Below, in pieces: positions 1 through 9,459 of a stretch of DNA of 64,000 nucleotides (the first letter of the stretch is position 1; each line of letters opens with the position of its first letter). The stretch spans positions 2,222,001 to 2,286,000 of the forward strand of contig NZ_CP128650.1 of the NCBI RefSeq assembly GCF_030644225.1. The letters run 5' to 3'. The notes beneath the pieces are model-generated. The model was not told the DNA's origin, searched no databases, and worked only from the letters and a program-made list of their open reading frames with translations. Origin of the DNA: Selenomonas dianae (GTDB taxonomy: Bacteria > Bacillota > Negativicutes > Selenomonadales > Selenomonadaceae). A program made the translations under genes and the position numbers.

Positions 1-575
1 GGGCAGATGACGAGGACATCCACCTGCTCCGCCGCAGACGCCCAGTCACTCCCCGCGAGATCCGTGCAGATGGAGCGAAGTTCCATCGCGAGCTGCGGCT
101 GCTGCTTCATACGATGGTAGACGTGCTGACATTCTTCCTCGCTGCCGATCAGCATAACCCCATGAATTTCCTGATGCGCTCGGACATAGCGCCAAAGAAG
201 ATGCCGCCATGCCGCAAGCAGGACGAAGTCAATGCCCGCACACCACAGCAGCACACCACGGGACAGCGCAAACTCACGGATGAAAAAGGTCAGTGCCATC
301 ATGAGGACGAGCATTTGCACCATGCTGACCGCGACAGAGAGCAGGATCTCCGCGAAACGTTTGCGCTCGATCGTATAGAGTCCGTTGATGTTGAACAACA
401 GACCCGTCAGTATGACCTGCACAGGGAGCATCCCCTGATACAGGTCGAAATTAATGATGAGACTGCCGCGCGCCAAGATGACCGTCGTAACAAAAAGGTA
501 CACCAAGACGGTAATCCCCATATCGCCGAGCAGCAGAGCCAGCTTCTGCGACATTGGAAAGTCCTTTTTCTCCAT
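1..575 (-). CDS. Polyprenyl glycosylphosphotransferase, N-terminal part (partial)
   Basis: I translated this reading frame by hand. It runs off the left edge, so only about 190 N-terminal residues are present. The start ATG at 573-575 follows a strong ribosome-binding site (AAGGGGG). The visible part has four hydrophobic stretches followed by a Rossmann-like segment (GVMLIGSEEECQHVYHR). This is the layout of the membrane and CoA-binding-like half of WbaP/EpsE-type enzymes, which transfer the first sugar phosphate to undecaprenyl phosphate and so begin a polysaccharide repeat unit. The catalytic C-terminal domain lies outside the window. It is the downstream end of the minus-strand polysaccharide locus. 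The family is inferred from architecture; a related membrane protein cannot be excluded. Confidence 0.65.
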   Translation of the reverse strand, partial: MEKKDFPMSQKLALLLGDMGITVLVYLFVTTVILARGSLIINFDLYQGMLPVQVILTGLLFNINGLYTIERKRFAEILLSVAVSMVQMLVLMMALTFFIREFALSRGVLLWCAGIDFVLLAAWRHLLWRYVRAHQEIHGVMLIGSEEECQHVYHRMKQQPQLAMELRSICTDLAGSDWASAAEQVDVLVIC

Positions 576-681
576 GGCGTCCCCCTTAGATTACTGATAC
601 TTTGCGGATAAATAATCTGCCATCCCCTTGAAATAATATCACGCTCTATGGTACATATTTGTTCTTGCACATACACAACAA

Positions 682-1830
682 CTATCGTGATGTCTGCACA
701 ATATCACAATAGTCCTGTGCAAATTTTTGAAGCGCCGCCTCATTTCTTCTCTTCAAAACATCAACATCTTCATGCAGCGTCGGCTGCCGCCACAGTTCCC
801 ACATCTTCTTCGCCAGATCTTCAGCATCGTTTGGATGGAAAAACACGCCCTTTGACGGTGCTTGCTCTCTATGTACTTTCAGATCTGACAGCAGTATCGG
901 TTTCCCCCGATATTTTGCCTCCTCTACCGTGGTACTCCACCCCTCAAAGAACGAGGGGTTGATGTACCCCAAAGAGCCCTCTGCCAGTGCCTGCACATCT
1001 GCATAGGGGATCATGCCCAAGATCAAATATCGGTCGCCGAGCTCGTGTGCCTCAACAAACGCCTCGATCTCAGCAAAGTACGCAGGCGCTCGATAGTCAC
1101 TTGTATTCCCCGTGGACACGACGCGGACGAATTTCCCCTCTTCCTTCAGAAGGTGCAGTGCCTTTAGAACCACTTTATGATTTTTATGTTTCCAGTATTG
1201 ATTCGGCAAAAAGAAATACTTCCCTGTAATGCCATATTTCTCCTCAACCGCATTCACCTGTTTGGGCAAATCGAAATCCAGAACGGGTGCAAAATGCAGG
1301 ACACGTGCTTTTTCTTTGTACTGCGGATAATATTTTATAAAATCATCTTTCGCTGCCTCACTGCTGAGGATCACCTTGTCCATACACGCTGCAATGCGCT
1401 CAAATTTTGCGTCCAGAAACGAACGCTCTTCTTGTGAAAAAAACTCCGGCAGATACTTGTGTTGAAAGTCCGGAATCCACGCGATATTCTCTACTCCCGG
1501 ACACCGAACAGAATCCGGCGCATGAGAGAGAACATCGACACCATGACGGCGAAGAAGCCGCGCCAGAAACCGGTCTTCATGAAAAAATTTCATCCACAGT
1601 TTTCGCACGAACCAAGGAAATGTCCATCGTGCAGGAAACGATATGTATACAAACTCGACAGTCCTTGAGAGATCACGAAACGCATCTATATCCTGCCCTT
1701 TCGGAAGAAACACCTTGACGCGAATATCATCCGATGCATACCGCGAAATCACAGTAAGGAGATTCCGATAGTAATTTACTCCACCAAGCCAGCTGTTCGA
1801 TAGGTCAAGCACGAATGCCGCCGTTACCAT
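682..1830 (-). CDS. Glycosyltransferase, GT4/GT1-like (GT-B fold)
   Basis: A 382-residue protein with the start of a GT-B enzyme (AFVLDLSNSWLGGVNYYRNLL, with a GG acceptor-side loop). Its C-terminal donor domain contains GMIPYADVQALAEGS and then NPSFFEGWSTTVEEAKYRG, the EX7E-type motif that binds the nucleotide sugar. It probably adds one sugar to a lipid-linked surface glycan at the cytoplasmic membrane. Its start overlaps the end of the upstream epimerase gene by 26 bases, indicating coupled translation in one operon. Donor and acceptor sugars cannot be read from the sequence. Confidence 0.85.
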   Translation of the reverse strand: MVTAAFVLDLSNSWLGGVNYYRNLLTVISRYASDDIRVKVFLPKGQDIDAFRDLSRTVEFVYISFPARWTFPWFVRKLWMKFFHEDRFLARLLRRHGVDVLSHAPDSVRCPGVENIAWIPDFQHKYLPEFFSQEERSFLDAKFERIAACMDKVILSSEAAKDDFIKYYPQYKEKARVLHFAPVLDFDLPKQVNAVEEKYGITGKYFFLPNQYWKHKNHKVVLKALHLLKEEGKFVRVVSTGNTSDYRAPAYFAEIEAFVEAHELGDRYLILGMIPYADVQALAEGSLGYINPSFFEGWSTTVEEAKYRGKPILLSDLKVHREQAPSKGVFFHPNDAEDLAKKMWELWRQPTLHEDVDVLKRRNEAALQKFAQDYCDIVQTSR

Positions 1831-2734
1831 ACTCCCGATACCACCTTACATACGCTCTGATCCCCTGCGTCAAATCAACGGACGGGTGCCACCCCCAGCC
1901 GTTCATCGCAGCAGCGTCCGCCACATAATGATTCGGATTCCCTGCATTGACCTCTCCGCCGAAGGCCGGATGCCCCTGCGCCCCGTACGCTTCAAAAAGG
2001 ATGTCCAGAACATCTTTGACCTGTACTGCATGACCCGTCCCCACATTGACCACAGGACACCGGGGCGACGCCTTCTCCCCTGCAATCAGAAACGCCTGCG
2101 CCACATCGGAAACATGAACCCAGTCCCGCGTCTCCTCACCGGTCCCCCAAAAGGTATTATCCCCCTGCGCCAGCTTGCTGCAGGCATCCCAAAGCAGCTG
2201 TTTTTTCAGACCATTCCCATAGACCGAAAACAAGCGAAGCACGGCAACATGAACACCGTATTGCTTCGCATACATCACGCACAGCTCCTCGACGATGCTT
2301 TTATGCACGCCATAGGGGGAAATCGGATTCGGGGTCATGTCCGTCGTCAGCGGAAGCGTCTCTTGATTGCCATAAATCGCCGCACTGGACGGATAGAGCA
2401 GTCGTGTCTGCGGGGAGCATGTGCGAATGTATTCGAGCACATAATGCGTCGTCCAGACGGTCCGCTCAAAATCCTTCATGGGATTGGACAGGGAAAAGCC
2501 GACCGAGCCGCTTCCCGCACAGTGAGCTATGATACTCACATGGGAGGCATAGCTTTGCAGCGAATCCATATCGACATCCGCACGATGCCACTCGTCAACG
2601 CCCCATTCCTTTGCCTCGGATGCACTCCATGAGCCATGCCCCAAACCGATGACATAAAATCCCGCCTGACCATATATTCTCGCCACATAGCGTCCAAGAA
2701 AGCCATGTGCGCCTGTAATCAATACGCGTTTCAC
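1805..2734 (-). CDS. NAD-dependent epimerase/dehydratase (extended SDR)
   Basis: About 309 residues with the nucleotide-binding loop GAHGFLG at the N-terminus and the SDR catalytic pair YGVHK (Tyr...Lys). It also has the extended-SDR landmarks LLYPSSAAIYG and RDWVHVSDVAQAF. This family epimerises or reduces nucleotide sugars for polysaccharide synthesis. I chose the GTG at 2734 because GGAGG lies five bases before it and gives the usual start MKRVLITG. An ATG 15 bases further upstream is in frame but has no ribosome-binding site. It overlaps the glycosyltransferase downstream by 26 bases. The exact sugar is unknown. Confidence 0.85.
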   Translation of the reverse strand: MKRVLITGAHGFLGRYVARIYGQAGFYVIGLGHGSWSASEAKEWGVDEWHRADVDMDSLQSYASHVSIIAHCAGSGSVGFSLSNPMKDFERTVWTTHYVLEYIRTCSPQTRLLYPSSAAIYGNQETLPLTTDMTPNPISPYGVHKSIVEELCVMYAKQYGVHVAVLRLFSVYGNGLKKQLLWDACSKLAQGDNTFWGTGEETRDWVHVSDVAQAFLIAGEKASPRCPVVNVGTGHAVQVKDVLDILFEAYGAQGHPAFGGEVNAGNPNHYVADAAAMNGWGWHPSVDLTQGIRAYVRWYREYGNGGIRA

Positions 2735-2771
2735 CGTTTCCTCCACCATGTATCAGATATTAGGTCAAACG

Positions 2772-3527
2772 TTATCCCGTGATCTTTTCATAGTCCTGTG
2801 ACAAAAGGGATTCTCTGTGCTTAAAGCGCATCAATATCCCACGAAAACGACTCAGAGAAAGACGTACTTTCCAAGATGGCAGCGGTTCCGATGAAAAAAG
2901 ATGAATATTGCCGCAGCCGACATAATGGCGACGAAAACGTTCCGCAATCAGATGCATGGATCGCTCTGTATAAAATGCAATATGCTGCCCATGCAGCGTC
3001 ACATAGTACCACCAATCCTTTATATGGGGCGGCGGATTTGAGATCAGCGTTGTCATGACAATGAGATTGTCACCAAGCGCCATCAGATTTTCTATTTCTT
3101 TCATCGGTTCGGCAAAATGCTCGAAAAGCTCAAATGCCGTGACAACATCGTAATGATCGTGCTGTTTTTCAAAACCTTTTGCAAATAGATTTTGACAATA
3201 CCGGTCATACCATTCAAAGGGGATTCCGCTATCGCGCATCAGACGCGCAAATATGCCATACCCTCCCCCGTAATCTAAGAACGTCTCCGATTGCGGAAGG
3301 CAGATATTGATGATGGCTTCGATTCCGGGAAACAGAAACACATTTCTTGATAACAAACCGATGTCCGCATCACAGATGGCATCCGAATAGGCTTCGTCCA
3401 GCCAATACGGTTCTTCTGTCCGTACGAAACCGCAATGAGGACAATGATAATACTGTATGGTATATTTTTGCAGTATCGTCCCTGTTTCAAACGGCTGCAT
3501 CTCCGTTGTACAAATCTCACATTGCAT
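2772..3527 (-). CDS. Class I SAM-dependent methyltransferase with N-terminal zinc-ribbon-like cysteines
   Basis: About 251 residues. Two cysteine pairs (CEIC near the start and CPHCG about 30 residues later) form a zinc-ribbon-like head. A Rossmann motif FLDYGGGYGIFARLM follows, which is SAM-binding motif I, and later FELFEHFAEP. This matches the methyltransferase family often found in nucleotide-sugar and O-antigen loci, which methylates sugars or lipid-linked glycans. I place the start at the ATG beginning MQCEIC because it follows GGGGA; an in-frame TTG lies nine bases upstream. It sits between the epimerase and the acetyltransferase genes. Substrate unknown. Confidence 0.75.
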   Translation of the reverse strand: MQCEICTTEMQPFETGTILQKYTIQYYHCPHCGFVRTEEPYWLDEAYSDAICDADIGLLSRNVFLFPGIEAIINICLPQSETFLDYGGGYGIFARLMRDSGIPFEWYDRYCQNLFAKGFEKQHDHYDVVTAFELFEHFAEPMKEIENLMALGDNLIVMTTLISNPPPHIKDWWYYVTLHGQHIAFYTERSMHLIAERFRRHYVGCGNIHLFSSEPLPSWKVRLSLSRFRGILMRFKHRESLLSQDYEKITG

Positions 3528-3596
3528 TGTCCCCAAAACGGCTCAGCCCCTCTCTATGATTGTTGTTCTGTTCACTCATTTTTCACGGCAGTATAT

Positions 3597-4199
3597 CTAT
3601 TCACTTGGTATTTTCTTAATGATACGCGCCGGATTTCCGCCAACAACAGCGCCAGATGGAACGTCTCTCGTCACAACAGCATGAGCAGCAATCACCGCCC
3701 CTTCTCCTATTGTCACACCTTTCATAATACATGAGCCGAATCCGATCCATACATCATCCTGAATACAAATCTCTTGACCTCTCAAATCAAAGCCTTCACG
3801 AAACCCCTCTTTTAAAATAGTTAAATAATGATTATGTCGCTCTCTCTTTTCTACCGGATGATCATTAGAATCGTGTATATCGACATTGTGCGAAATTAGC
3901 ACACGATTTCCAATAGAGATCCCTTTTTCAGACCAAATTCTTGTTCCCTCACCAACATAACAATCATCACCAATTTGTATTTTTCCTCTATACGGAAAAA
4001 CCATAAGCTCTCCACGAATATGAGTTCCGCACCCTATCAAAATATGCTCATTTTTATTGGACATATTTATTATGTTAGACTGTCGATGAAACTTCGTATT
4101 GCTACCGACAATACAATGTTTTTTTTGAATCTTATTATGAATACGTTCCCATAAATTCATCATACGGCATGAGAACAAAAAAACAATAGAGGATAGCAT
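3597..4199 (-). CDS. Hexapeptide-repeat O-acetyltransferase
   Basis: A 200-residue protein with left-handed beta-helix hexapeptides ([39 protein letters not shown]) and the typical end [15 protein letters not shown]. The segment [13 protein letters not shown] carries the catalytic-type histidines of the WbbJ/maltose O-acetyltransferase group. It probably acetylates a sugar of the surface polysaccharide using acetyl-CoA. The ATG at 4199 follows AAAGGTG nine bases away; an ATG pair 36 bases inside is an alternative. The DNA is visibly more AT-rich than its neighbours, suggesting recent acquisition into the locus. Confidence 0.85.
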   Translation of the reverse strand: MLSSIVFLFSCRMMNLWERIHNKIQKKHCIVGSNTKFHRQSNIINMSNKNEHILIGCGTHIRGELMVFPYRGKIQIGDDCYVGEGTRIWSEKGISIGNRVLISHNVDIHDSNDHPVEKRERHNHYLTILKEGFREGFDLRGQEICIQDDVWIGFGSCIMKGVTIGEGAVIAAHAVVTRDVPSGAVVGGNPARIIKKIPSE

Positions 4200-4295
4200 A
4201 CATAATCACACCTTTTACATCAGCCATTCTTCAGCAGTGAAACACAATCCTTATCATACTCACCAAGAAAATCACGCCCTGACGTTAAACTATAT

Positions 4296-5204
4296 TTACA
4301 ACAGTTTCCGTATGCTGCTCTTCCCTTTTCTTGCCAATCGACGGAAAAAGCTCAGCTTCTGCTTCTCAAAAAAAAGACGATGCCTTTCCCTTGCAAGGGG
4401 TAGTTCTTGAAGTTCTAAAGGGAACTTTTGAATTGGATTTTGATTGACTTTAACATGATACAGTTCTGTATCACCACAATGCTCTCCCGATCCATCCATC
4501 CCGACATTAAGCGTAAGTGAGTTTCTTGGAACAAGGGTCAATCCCTTATTCCGAAAAACAGCAGCATACCAAAAGACAGCCCATGTGTATAGCGCCCCGC
4601 CCTCATTGGCAACGACTTGCTGCCAAACATCCACAGCGCCCTCCAGATTGAAGTGGTATATATCATCCTCTGTAAATTCTTGGATCAGCTTCTTCGGCAC
4701 TCTCTCAAAAAGATCCCATGCAGCCTTCCACGTCCCCCAGCCCCAACAATACCCATAGTGCATGAAAAATGCTTCGGGTAACTCCGCCGTTACAAGCGGA
4801 TACATATAACCAGAGATATTCATAACCTGCGGAGCGTCTTTATAGATTTCAAGCGCATCATTCATGTACTTCAGAAAATACTTTGAGGTAACAATATCAT
4901 CCTCAAGAACGATGATCTTCCCATATTGATTGACAATCTGCGTCACACCATCCATGATATTGCGCGCAAGTCCCCAATTCTCCTCACGGAGAATGATATG
5001 GACTTCACGAAAGCCGTCAATCGTATGAAGATAGTCGCGCACCGCCTGCACAGCCGCAGCTGCCGCCTCCGTCTTTGGCGCATCGGAGTATATATAGAGC
5101 ACACTTTCCTTTGCATAGAGATTCGCCCGAAGAGCCTCCACCGTCTGCCTTGTATGGTCAAGGCGGTTATAGGTAAAGAGTACGATCGGCGCAAGATTGT
5201 TCAT
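4296..5204 (-). CDS. Glycosyltransferase, GT2/GNT-I-like
   Basis: About 302 residues beginning MNNLAPIVLFTYNRLDHTR, a GT-A fold start. KIIVLEDDIVTSKYFLKYM follows, where LEDD is the metal-binding DXD-type motif, and then YCWGWGTWKAAW, a signature of a family of bacterial sugar transferases related to GNT-I. It transfers a sugar onto a glycan or a lipid-linked precursor in the cytoplasm. I moved the start inward from an open frame reaching 5279, because the ATG at 5204 has GGAGT just before it while the TTG at 5279 has no ribosome-binding site. It lies about 100 bases downstream of the asparagine synthase gene. Confidence 0.8.
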   Translation of the reverse strand: MNNLAPIVLFTYNRLDHTRQTVEALRANLYAKESVLYIYSDAPKTEAAAAAVQAVRDYLHTIDGFREVHIILREENWGLARNIMDGVTQIVNQYGKIIVLEDDIVTSKYFLKYMNDALEIYKDAPQVMNISGYMYPLVTAELPEAFFMHYGYCWGWGTWKAAWDLFERVPKKLIQEFTEDDIYHFNLEGAVDVWQQVVANEGGALYTWAVFWYAAVFRNKGLTLVPRNSLTLNVGMDGSGEHCGDTELYHVKVNQNPIQKFPLELQELPLARERHRLFFEKQKLSFFRRLARKGKSSIRKLL

Positions 5205-5303
5205 ATACTCCGCATGAGCATTCTCGTCATGATCCCATACCAAGTCGGCGTAGTTCAAATCAATCACCCATTCAATCAAAAGTCTGTCTGTACTGCATCG
5301 AAG

Positions 5304-7199
5304 TCACGCCAACCTGCATGGATGCAGTTCCATCCACATGGAGAGTTGGAGCAGCATCCATTGCTGCCAAACAGCGCCCCCGTCTCCCATAACCGCCTGT
5401 ACGCCGTCAAAATCAAGGACATCGAAGATCTTTCTGTCTCGTTCGTGCAGGTAAAACGAGGTCATCTCCTTCACCTTGGGTTCCTGCAGCCATGTGCCAA
5501 ACGGCGGTGAGAATCCATTTTTGGCAAATCCCTTTACCGCATCCGTCCAACGATCCCCCAAGGCTTTTCGCATGATGTACTTCGCGGACTTCTCGCGCAC
5601 CTTCATCGAAAACGGCAGACGGATCGCAAACGTCGCCAGTTCAACATCACAGAACGGCGTCCTGCTCTCAAGAGAAACCGCCATCGTCGTTCGATCCGAT
5701 TTGACGAACCCGTTGCCCGGAAGATAGTCGAGCAAGTCAATGCGGATTGCATCATCAAGCGCATTTCCTCCGAGAAGCCCCTCATATAGCCAATAATCAT
5801 TACCAAGCGGCGGAAGGCGGAGTGCGTGCGCCTGTTCTTTGCTGAGCAGCCGAAACGCGCCCCGTGCGTAATCCGCAATATTCTGCGGAGCAGCCGCATA
5901 AATATCGAGCGCACGCATACGAATCTCTATATCGCGCATAGCAACTGTCTGCCCGTCCACAGCGTACAGTTTTTGCAGTTTTCTCTTTACACGCTGTGCA
6001 AAATAAGATGCCTGAAGCCGCCGTCGATATAACGGAACGGAAATGTTTTGCTCCGCAAAGCGCCGTGCATAGGCGAATGCGGAATATTTGGTATCGTAGC
6101 CCCCCAATATTTCATCACCGGCATCTCCCGTCAGAACAACCTTGGCGTACTTTCGTGCCTCCTTCGCAATCAGATAGGCAGGGATAGCGGCAGGATCGGC
6201 AAACGGCTCATCGAAGATTTCCTGCATCTTCATCAGCATTTCTGCCATATCAAAGTCAATATCGCGCACATCAATGTGATTCGTCCCATATCGTTCCGCC
6301 ATCGTATGTGCAATCGGCGATTCATCAAGCCCTTCACGAAATGCAAACGAAATGGTCGTCAATTTCGGCACATAGTCCGATGCAACCGCAACAACAGAAC
6401 CGGAATCCAGACCGCCGGAGAGAAACGCCCCCACGGGAACGTCCGCGACCAACTGCCGCCGAGCCGCCTGATGAAAAAGCCGTGTAAACTCCTCGACAGC
6501 CTCCTCCTCCCCAATTTTCACATTCGTTTCGGGAAGAGTCCAGTACGGTTCGATCTCGATACGCCCCGCATGATAACAAAGTGCATGGGCAGGGGGCAGC
6601 GTGAAGATATTTTTATAAATCGTAAGCGTCGGATAGATATACGAATAATGGAGATAATGCGAGACTGCCCGCATATCCAATACAGGATCAACGAGATTGC
6701 TTGCCAGGATCGACTTGATTTCCGAGGCGAAAATCATCTCCCCATTGCGCCCAATGGCATAGTAAAACGGCTTCTCACCAAATCGGTCACGCGCACAAAA
6801 AAGAAGTTGCTCCCGATCATCCCATAGAGCAAAAGCAAACATCCCCGGCAGACGCGAAAGCATCTGCATACCATATTTCTGATAAAGCGCAAGGAGAACC
6901 TCCGTATCCGAATTTGTACGAAAGGCCGCACCACCTGCAAAAAGCTCCTCGCGAATTTCGCGAAATCCGTAGATTTCCCCATTAAACACGACACCCACAT
7001 CATTGCTCGCCGAAAGCATGGGCTGCCGTCCGGACACCATATCGACAATGCTAAGACGCACATGACCGATAGCACAGTTCGAGAAGGTATATACGCCCTG
7101 CTCGTCCGGTCCACGATGTCGGATCGTATCGAGCATCACATCGACACGCTCTTTCTCCGCATTTGCTCCGGGACATACGAACCCTGCAAATCCGCACAT
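5304..7199 (-). CDS. asnB: Asparagine synthase (glutamine-hydrolysing)
   Basis: A 631-residue protein starting MCGFAGFV, so Cys2 becomes the N-terminal nucleophile of the class II glutaminase domain. This domain continues with RHRGPDEQG and VVFNGEIYGF. The synthetase domain carries the ATP-pyrophosphatase loop (AFLSGGLDSGSVVA) and LTGDAGDEILGGY. It converts aspartate and glutamine to asparagine. In polysaccharide clusters such AsnB-like enzymes can instead amidate sugar acids, and its position between ugd and a glycosyltransferase makes that a real alternative. GGGGGAG precedes the start codon. All expected catalytic motifs appear intact. Confidence 0.93.
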   Translation of the reverse strand: MCGFAGFVCPGANAEKERVDVMLDTIRHRGPDEQGVYTFSNCAIGHVRLSIVDMVSGRQPMLSASNDVGVVFNGEIYGFREIREELFAGGAAFRTNSDTEVLLALYQKYGMQMLSRLPGMFAFALWDDREQLLFCARDRFGEKPFYYAIGRNGEMIFASEIKSILASNLVDPVLDMRAVSHYLHYSYIYPTLTIYKNIFTLPPAHALCYHAGRIEIEPYWTLPETNVKIGEEEAVEEFTRLFHQAARRQLVADVPVGAFLSGGLDSGSVVAVASDYVPKLTTISFAFREGLDESPIAHTMAERYGTNHIDVRDIDFDMAEMLMKMQEIFDEPFADPAAIPAYLIAKEARKYAKVVLTGDAGDEILGGYDTKYSAFAYARRFAEQNISVPLYRRRLQASYFAQRVKRKLQKLYAVDGQTVAMRDIEIRMRALDIYAAAPQNIADYARGAFRLLSKEQAHALRLPPLGNDYWLYEGLLGGNALDDAIRIDLLDYLPGNGFVKSDRTTMAVSLESRTPFCDVELATFAIRLPFSMKVREKSAKYIMRKALGDRWTDAVKGFAKNGFSPPFGTWLQEPKVKEMTSFYLHERDRKIFDVLDFDGVQAVMGDGGAVWQQWMLLQLSMWMELHPCRLA

Positions 7200-7220
7200 G
7201 CGCTCTCCCCCTATGACTGC

Positions 7221-8387
7221 CTAGTCTCTTCCAAAAATATCCCGTGTGTAGACTTTATCCCTGACATCCGACAACTCAGCCGACCAACGGTTCGCGACGA
7301 TGACATCGCTGACCCGCTTAAACTCCTCAATGTCACGAAGAATCGGGCAATGAAACAGCGCTTCTTTCTCCGCCATCGGCTCATAGATAACAACCTGCGC
7401 CCCCTCTGCGCGAAGGCGCTTGATAATTCCTTGGATCGCTGAAGTACGGAAATTATCTGATCCGGCCTTCATCGTTAGGCGATAAATCCCTACCTTTTTC
7501 GGATCACGCGCAAGAACCATCTCCGTGATATGATCCTTGCGTGTATGATTTGCCTGCACAATCGCCGTGATAAGATTTTGCGGAACATCTTTATAATTCG
7601 CCAAAAGCTGCTTTGTATCCTTCGGCAGACAATATCCCCCATAGCCAAAGGATGGATTGTTGTAATCCTGACCTATACGTGGGTCAAGACAGACCCCTCT
7701 GATAATCTGCGCACTGTCCAGTCCGCGAAGCTCCGCATAGCTGTCCAGTTCGTTAAAATACGCAACACGAAGTGCTAGATAGGTATTGGCAAAAAGCTTG
7801 ACCGCTTCCGCCTCTGTAGACTCCATGAAAAGGACAGGAACATCCTTCGCTGCCGCTGCTGTGACGAGAAGATCTGCAAATTGCTGTGCCGCCTTCGTCT
7901 TTGCACCGACAATAATGCGCGACGGATAAAGATTATCATAAAGAGCCTTCCCTTCGCGCAAAAATTCTGGTGCAAAGAAGATATTCTCCAACGAATAGTA
8001 TTTCTGTATGGACTTTGTATATCCTACAGGAATCGTCGACTTGATGACAATATTCGCCGTAGGATTGAGCTTTATGATTTTGTCAAGCACATCTTCGATG
8101 GATGACGTATCAAAAAAATTGCGCTTCGCGTCATAATCCGTCGGCGTAGCAATAATAATATATCCCGCACCACAAAATGCCTCCGCTGCATTTGTCGTCG
8201 CACGAAACGAAAGGGTATCCTTCTGAAGGTACTCCTCAATGTCAGCATCCACAACAGGAGAGCGCCCGCTGTTCAGTCGGTCTACTTTCTCCTGGACAAT
8301 ATCATAGGCATATACATCATGATGCTGCGCCAACAGAAGACCATTTGCAAGACCTACATAGCCGGTACCTGCGATTGCTATTTTCAC
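7221..8387 (-). CDS. ugd: UDP-glucose 6-dehydrogenase
   Basis: Using the GTG at 8387 (GAGGG six bases upstream) the protein is 388 residues and starts [20 protein letters not shown]. This is the length and N-terminal dinucleotide-binding motif expected for the E. coli Ugd type. The catalytic cysteine lies in [19 protein letters not shown], and [12 protein letters not shown] is the substrate-binding strand. The enzyme oxidises UDP-glucose to UDP-glucuronate with two NAD, giving an acidic sugar for the capsule or O-antigen. An in-frame ATG 27 bases upstream is less likely because the ribosome-binding site would fall inside the gene. Confidence 0.93.
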   Translation of the reverse strand: MKIAIAGTGYVGLANGLLLAQHHDVYAYDIVQEKVDRLNSGRSPVVDADIEEYLQKDTLSFRATTNAAEAFCGAGYIIIATPTDYDAKRNFFDTSSIEDVLDKIIKLNPTANIVIKSTIPVGYTKSIQKYYSLENIFFAPEFLREGKALYDNLYPSRIIVGAKTKAAQQFADLLVTAAAAKDVPVLFMESTEAEAVKLFANTYLALRVAYFNELDSYAELRGLDSAQIIRGVCLDPRIGQDYNNPSFGYGGYCLPKDTKQLLANYKDVPQNLITAIVQANHTRKDHITEMVLARDPKKVGIYRLTMKAGSDNFRTSAIQGIIKRLRAEGAQVVIYEPMAEKEALFHCPILRDIEEFKRVSDVIVANRWSAELSDVRDKVYTRDIFGRD

Positions 8388-8422
8388 GGCACTGCCCTCT
8401 CTCATATTCAACATCTAGGAAT

Positions 8423-8570
8423 CACTGATAAAATGAAGGCCGTCAGATTGGCACAGATTTTTCCCTGTCAAAGAAATAAACCGAACGCACAGCAGGGCTA
8501 TGTGGAGAATTTGTCGACATAGGCAGGGCGAAAAAGATGTGCTAAGACGGCGCGGCTGAATTTATCAGTG
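8423..8570. mobile_element. Candidate MITE (148 bp) with 10-bp terminal inverted repeats
   Basis: The element begins CACTGATAAA (8423-8432) and ends TTTATCAGTG (8561-8570), a perfect 10-bp inverted repeat. The match continues imperfectly inward toward GGCCGTC on one side and GACGGCGCGG on the other. It contains no credible gene and lies in the gap between ugd and the AT-rich gene at 8678. No clear target-site duplication is visible. The call rests on the terminal repeats and size. A search for other copies in the genome would decide it. Confidence 0.45.
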
Positions 8571-8677
8571 CTGCCTTTATCGTGTAATCCAATCTTTCTG
8601 TGCCAAACAAAAACCTTTTTTATTTCGATAATATTCTTTCGGTGCTATAACCACGGTATCGCTCCGTTCATCCCCAC

Positions 8678-9424
8678 TTATAGCGAGGTCAGAAATTTCC
8701 ATGATTTTGATGTCAGGATACACACGCCTTTATGTGCAACACCCGGATACATTCCCTTAACAAATTCTATATGATGTTCATGAAGTATCTTTTCTGTATC
8801 CTTAATGGTATTTAGAGTATACTCTCCCTGTCCGTAATCATCAAAAATAATGGCAAAATCAGCCTCAAGACAGCTAGGAATACAGGATAAAATATCCCGA
8901 CGCCCCCAATGTTCACCGGCCCCCAATGGGCCATCAATGGAAAGCACATGGAATCTCATGTTCAGAGATTCCATCATACCTTGAAACCCATCGTATACTT
9001 TAAACAGTTCCCCTTCTTTTTCAACATCGATCAAAGGCAGTGTAACAATCTGTGTGTTTTGACATAAAGGCTTATTCCTCCGAAAGAAGAACTGTACCCA
9101 TTCATCATCATGTTCTACAACAACATGATCAATATGTTCTGACGCATTACAGTGCATAGCGTATTGCCCAATAATCTTGGTGCTTTGTCCAAGTCCCAAT
9201 TCAAGAATATGGGTCGGTCTTATATCATCTAAAATACGGTATAGCACATAGAGGTAGTTGTACCCAACGGCCCATCGCCCGGGGGATATAGACTTATCCT
9301 CCAACCATGCGCTGTTTTGAATTGTACTGTTATAAATCTGCGCCCAATACAACTCATCCAGAATGGTAAAATCCGCTGCAAATATTCTATGTCGGAATCT
9401 TTTCAGTTTCTCCTTTATCCCCAT
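8678..9424 (-). CDS. Methyltransferase-like protein of polysaccharide locus
   Basis: About 248 residues. The segment THILELGLGQSTKIIGQYA resembles a SAM-binding motif I (ELGxGxS). It is followed by an acidic strand end (VVVEHDDEWVQFF) and a later LSIDGPLG and AIIFDDYGQGE, consistent with a Rossmann methyltransferase fold. The usual downstream methyltransferase motifs are not clear enough to name a substrate. The start ATG has GGAGG seven bases upstream. The DNA is AT-rich relative to asnB and the ABC gene, suggesting horizontal origin. It sits 35 bases downstream of the ABC transporter gene, probably in the same transcript. Confidence 0.55.
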   Translation of the reverse strand: MGIKEKLKRFRHRIFAADFTILDELYWAQIYNSTIQNSAWLEDKSISPGRWAVGYNYLYVLYRILDDIRPTHILELGLGQSTKIIGQYAMHCNASEHIDHVVVEHDDEWVQFFFRRNKPLCQNTQIVTLPLIDVEKEGELFKVYDGFQGMMESLNMRFHVLSIDGPLGAGEHWGRRDILSCIPSCLEADFAIIFDDYGQGEYTLNTIKDTEKILHEHHIEFVKGMYPGVAHKGVCILTSKSWKFLTSL

Positions 9425-9459
9425 GCTCAATCCTCCACGTTTATTTTACTGCCAGAGCT

